From Straminergon stramineum (lineage: Eukaryota > Streptophyta > Bryopsida > Hypnales > Calliergonaceae): a DNA stretch of 64,000 bases. The position numbers were made by a program, and so were the translations under genes. The notes beneath the pieces are model-generated. The model saw only the letters and a list, made by a program, of their open reading frames with translations. It had not been told where the DNA came from and did not search any database. The first letter of the stretch is position 1. Each line of letters begins with the position of its first letter. The DNA is taken from positions 16,580,019 through 16,644,018 of the forward strand of contig OY987270.1 of NCBI GenBank assembly GCA_963920665.1, read 5' to 3'. Shown in pieces: positions 58,893-64,000 of this stretch.

Positions 58893-61125
58893 GCATCCAA
58901 CATTTTAGCATTTCACTCCGTGAAACAGGTTCATTCTAGAATGGCTAGGCTTATTCTAGAAAACTAACTCTGTATTTGGTTCACCCTTGGAAAGGCAATT
59001 ACATGACCACTGATTTCAAGCCTCACTAGAGTTAATCATAAAGGAAAGTTAGGAAACTCTAGTTTGAAACAAGGGTCTCAAAAGGAGATTTACTAAGAGA
59101 GGCACCAATGGTCAACTATGCCCAATACCCAACTTGTACGGTACAATATTTCTGACGAAGGGCTAGGATAGATTTCCAACTCAAGCTTGGAATGTGTTTT
59201 TTTGGTTCTTTTCAAGGTTGGGACTAATAAGGTTATGATACATGTCTTGAAGTAATGAGCAGGAAAGTAGTTCTTGAATGATCGGAAATAGAAGAGTTTA
59301 GACATTGGTTTTGGGTCATGAGTACTTTTTGACTCTAAAATTCAAAGTAATTTCAATTTGGGGAATAAAATTCTAAAATTAATTTTGCAATCCCGATAGT
59401 TTCTATCTTCCTATGTGGGAAAAATTTCCACCACCTCATATTACTCACAATTTGCTCCAAAATTGCTTAAATGATCAGCTATTGGCACCTCAACCTTAAG
59501 AATAGTTCAAATGAAACACAACACCAAACCTCATTCGACCCAATCTTAGTGCTTCAAGGAGTTTTGTCCTATGTTTTTCTCAAACTCCAGCTCTTGGTCC
59601 CTCATTGCAAATACCTTATGATTAACAATCTATTGTCGGGTCTACTATCCATTACTTTGTTAACTTAGAAGAAAACCTTGTTGGTCTCAATAAAGTCTAT
59701 ATGAAGTTTTTGTTTGATGTAACATAGAAACATCAATTACTATATAGATTTTTGCGTTGAAATTGATGTTTTTATGTTACAGTAAACATAAAAGTCATGT
59801 AGATTTTGTTGAGAGCAACAAGGTTTTCTTCTAGTTGTTTGCTGCCATTTTGCAACTAGATATGAATGAAAGAATATATATATGTTATTCTTAAGAACGA
59901 CATCATACATCTACTAAAAGTTATAAAGTTTTCAAATTAGGGGGGAAATTTTGGAAGAAAAAATGAAGAAAAATCATATCAAATACATAATATACTTGAA
60001 AAATAAAAAACATCTACCGTAGAGGTTTATTATAGTGTATCAAATCATGATATTAAACAAAGCTATCGTATCAATATAAAATCAAGATATTAACAAACCA
60101 TGGTTATAGGCCCAAATTTCATATTGCTATAATATATTGAAATCTATACATTTTTCAAAATTTACAATTGGAGTAGAAATTACACTTGATAAGCTTGATT
60201 TCATGAGTTGGACTTAAATTCAAAAAATAATAATTTTTATGACTCAAATTCACATCAATAGAAAATAACAAAAAATGGCCAAAATACACTACAAGGGAAA
60301 TCCATGGATTAAGCATTTTCTTCTCTAAAAAATTTCATAATACCATAGTGAGTGAATTTACAATACTATTCACTAGAGATGTACTCAAGAAACTTTTTTA
60401 AAAATGAAATGAAAAAAAATGTCTTTCATTAGTGCTAGAAAAAAATTCTCATTATTCAACAATCAAAAGTAAGAAATACATTTGGAGAGCTAATATACCT
60501 CTTGGACGTAGAGCATCTCCATCGGGATGTGGAATAATACCTTGGCAAGAATTTTGCCAAACCCAATTGAATTCTTCCATCCCACTAGTCAAAGATTTGG
60601 ACATTTTTCAATGTATGCTTCAACAAAATTTCATGGCCACACTTTAAGCTAGAATGCCACACATTTGACCTGCAAAATGCAACTGATGCCTTGCCAAAAC
60701 TCATGAACAAAATAAGAAAAGAACTCCTAATTGAGAATAGGCAACTACTGTGTGGGGAATTGTTGCTTCTAGTCTATCCCATCAGTCTCTTCCACATCAC
60801 CCTAAACTTGGGCAGTCCAACAAAATTGGAATCCGGAATGGTACAAGTTGTTGTTCAAGGTTCAATTAAGGTAGACAAGCTTATTCTCATGCAAACTAGC
60901 AATCCGAATATCTAAGGTCTAATTCCAAGAGAAGTACATATTTTTTAGAGGTGTGCATTTGTTTTATGGATCAAAACCAAGTGGAATTATAGTTTTCCGA
61001 TTAAAATTGTAATTTTTGTGAATTTCTAAAGTAGTCTACTATGAAATTACAAAACCATTCATAGAGTGGAGTCATAAACATCCTATAAACAACCCACAGC
61101 CACTCCCCCATGTATCTAATGGTAC
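58893..61125 (+). repeat. Downstream block of copy D, duplicate of 24160-26533
   Basis: Aligns closely with the block after copy B, including the worn CACTA foldback and the start of the GAGCATC element (60511). The left flank of the latter is GTA here and TTA in B. No gene recognised. Confidence 0.8.
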
Positions 61126-61129
61126 TTAA

Positions 61130-63886
61130 CCCCTAAAGGACTAGCATGCGTTTAGGGGCTACATAGCAATTTGGCGCAAGTACATGTGACTGGAGATTTC
61201 CACATTTTTGGCTCAAATTTTAATAGAATGTGGAGACGAGGAATATCTTTCATATGCACTAAATTTCATGACATTTGAAAATACGAGTCAAAAATTATGG
61301 CCTAATATGTTATTTTTTTTGTAAATGGGCAATCCGGGCAGATTAGAAAAAATCACTTTTTTCATAAACAAAAACTTGAAATTGATTTTCTAGGGTTATA
61401 TGTACATGGAAAGCTTTGAATCATTCAATTTTGATCAATGAGTCAAAAGTTATAAGGATTTTTTGTTTGTGGGCAATTATGGATTTTCTACTCTAAGATA
61501 AACTTTAAAGTCCTTTATCTTACTCAATTTTTCAATATTTTTGGAAAAAAGAAAATCCTAGGATGTAGATTATTTATTACAACATTGCAACCATTAAGAT
61601 TGGCATTTTTCTATTGCATAATTAAATAATTAACAATTTTGTATTTTGATTCATTTTATTGGAGTCTACTTACTATTTTTTTCCTATATGTTGTACAATT
61701 CTAGATGATCTGAAATTTTTCAAGCATGTGGACAACTTGTTTGGGAAAAAGAATCCAAATGAGCTCCACCATATTGGAAATTTTTTCATAGAAAGTGAGC
61801 TTGTGAAGTAGAGCTACCATGTTTTTCGCAGGGCCCAAAAAATGATTTCAATGAATTTGAATGCTTATATCTTGCAATCCATGTTGAGGAAATTTGTAGT
61901 ACAATTCTCTACGTCAACCCAAGGCAATTCCAATTAGGTTCATTCGAGGGAAAACTCAAATTAGCTTAGTGTTTTTATTAGCTAATGTCACTTTGTAGGT
62001 AAATTATGTCGTTAATCTAAATATATTAGGTTATTTGGTATATTTCATACTCTATTTTAGAAATGGAAAAGGAATTCTCTTTCTAATTTTTGTCCAATTA
62101 TAAATATAAATTTCTAACCACTAAGCCCATCTCGATCTTATCTTAAAATAAAATGTGAATCTAAAGGTATAAACTAAGGGAACCTGCATCCACAAATCTC
62201 ATATTTTGAATTCACCGAAATATATTACAAATATATTACAAATATATCCATTTGCAACCTGCATCTCACAATATATATTTGAACTTTGAAAATTTGGTTC
62301 GACGGAGAATTCTTTAATTGTGTTTCACAACTATAATTTCAACATCTAAATCACTTTAAGCGCTAATGACTCAATTACTTCAAGTAAATATAACACATAC
62401 CCTTTTTAGGGATTGAAAACAACCAAGGACATCGCTTGAAGCGAACACATTAACACACGTATGCTTTAAGCAATTCTAAAAATAAATTCCCTTCAGAGAT
62501 GTATAATATGCTTTGCTAAATTATTTTAAAGAATTTCAAATTCTTTCCTTTCCAAATCTCCAATCTTTATTTGACTTTGTATTCTCCTATCTTTAGCTTT
62601 AAGCTTTCTCCATTTGCATCACCGTGATATCTTTGATCTCCTCTTTCTTCTAATTGTAATACAAATTCTAAATTATGCTTTCTAAGTTTACACAACTAAA
62701 TACAATTTCTAATGGAAGAATTTAAATACACATTCAAACATTCAAACATGTGCTCATGTCTTTATTTGGAATACCATTTATTGAACATGCAATAATCATT
62801 CAATCATTAGAATGTACATCACTCGTTTATAATTGTTCAATGATTTCTATTCACTAGAAATGTAAACTCATATTCTAACTCAATAAATCTCAATCACTAA
62901 TTTTGTTTCAAACATACATGTCCATTTGTGATACAAAGATATCCCAATCCTTTAAATGAAAATAATTACCAATCATTGCTTTATCATTAAATTTCAAAAT
63001 TAAATCCAATCTCTGGATCACTCAATTCCAAACCAATGCCTGGTTTACAAATAATTTCCAATCACTAAAATTATCAAATATTAAGTCAATCACTAACTTA
63101 ATATTTTTCTCCTCTTAATACTTCAAATCTTGCTTTAAGCATTGACACAAAAATTCTCTTAAGAGATAAAGTATAAAGTATAAACATAATTTACTCAAAA
63201 TGTCATCAAATTCTCTCTTAAAGAGATTCTCCTTTATATAATGCTCTAGGCAAAGAATACTTACTCATCACTTAAGTGATTATTAAATTATTCAATTTAA
63301 TTGATTTGATATTTATAAAATACTCAAGGTAAATTATCATCAAAATTCAACTTCATGCTTAAGCAATAACCACTATCACTTAAGTGAATAAAATAACTAA
63401 GAATGACACTTATAAATTTTCTTAAAAAATAATACAACAACGAAAAGCATAAAAACACAACCCCATGTCCCAAATGCAATAACAAATTAAGGAGAGAAAA
63501 ATAATGAGAGAAGAGAAGACTACATATCACCATCCTTCCTCACATACCCCTTCCAATCTTTTAATAAAAAACTTGTCAAAATCCACAACCGCTCAAGCCA
63601 AAAAGTCATTTCACACTTTAACTCCAAATATCATCACATTCACACTTAATTTCACAAAACTTTAAACATCTAATCTGTTTCACACTTAAAAAAACAAAAT
63701 TTATCTAGAAAATAAAATTATCCTAATTACAAAATTTCTAAAATTTTTACCACATATTCTCAAATCAACATACTACAAGATCCTATGGTAACATGTGTCA
63801 AATTGTTTTTTCAAAAAATTGCTACTTGTATTAAAAATGATAGTTTTGGAGCATTTTTGGTGAAGACAGTCATGAAACTTTAGGGG
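61130..63886 (+). mobile_element. TTAA-flanked element (900-bp subfamily) split by a solo LTR
   Basis: TTAA on both sides (61126-61129 and 63887-63890). Starts CCCCTAAAGGACTAGCATG and ends AAACTTTAGGGG. Without the LTR and one duplication it is about 915 bp, the same as its partner 26538-27450. Confidence 0.85.
61895..63731. mobile_element. Solo LTR, 1,837 bp
   Basis: Starts TGTAGTACAA and ends CCTAATTACA (TG..CA with short inverted TGTA/TACA). AAATT is on both sides (61890-61894 and 63732-63736). Removing it restores GAGGAAATTTCTAAAATT, equal in arrangement to GTGGAAATTTCTGAAATT at 27296-27313 in the B copy. No gag-pol sequence or second LTR is present. AT-rich, with CTTAAGTGA-like motifs repeated in the right third. 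Confidence 0.85.
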
Positions 63887-64000
63887 TTAAGTGTTAAGTG
63901 GTTATAGGTTGTTTATAGGATGTCTAAAATTTCCACTTAAATCTCTATTACTACCATTTTGTAAGTATAAAATCATTTTGCCCTTGTCCTATTTTAGTCA

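Noticed and set aside
61895..63731. Full LTR retrotransposon
   Set aside because: No internal coding region and no second LTR; duplicated AAATT directly flanks a single LTR-like unit.

Overview
This is nuclear DNA from a plant, most likely a non-seed land plant. The evidence is one clear multi-exon gene of the Mpv17/PMP22 family with short introns (about 90-310 bp), AT-rich intergenic DNA, and plant-type transposons (a Mutator-like element with a SWIM zinc finger, CACTA, Stowaway-like, PIF/Harbinger-like). The species is not recognised, and 'bryophyte' is only a guess from intron size. No tRNA, rRNA or CRISPR array was seen.

Layout. 1-2690: AT-rich repeat DNA with one TTAA-flanked element. 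2690-7900: the Mpv17-like gene and its leader, which contains an internal tandem duplication. 7900-24240 and 31900-41000: amplified copies of a cassette of two unrecognised genes. Gene X encodes a protein with three predicted membrane segments; gene Y encodes a soluble protein of about 110 residues. The four copies are A (+, 10113-12708, both genes open), B (+, 21000-23323, both decayed), C (-, 36187-38996, both open) and D (+, 54750-56975, X broken, Y open). A and C are followed by relics of a pogo/Tigger-type transposase, and a third relic lies just before B. Repeats of about 70 bp bracket the blocks. 30813-31181 (-): an isolated gene for a small predicted membrane protein.

41689-54555 reads as one 12.9-kb insertion that split cassette D. 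It has 16-bp identical inverted ends and TAA on both sides, and the cassette sequence resumes across it. Nested inside are a 2.5-kb TIR element, two TTAA-flanked elements and a Mutator-like element. The last carries a transposase gene of about 1,054 codons, open except for one in-frame stop, and a divergent second gene.

The blocks after B (23.3-28.8 kb) and D (57-64 kb) are copies of each other. Each therefore shows the other's empty sites, which date the insertions relative to the duplication. Unoccupied paralogous sites support TTAA target duplication for one large family of non-autonomous elements whose ends read CCCCTAAAG. They also support a 1,837-bp solo LTR with a 5-bp duplication. The TTAA/CCC family is the most unusual signal: about a dozen copies, piggyBac-like in ends and target, and no transposase in the window.
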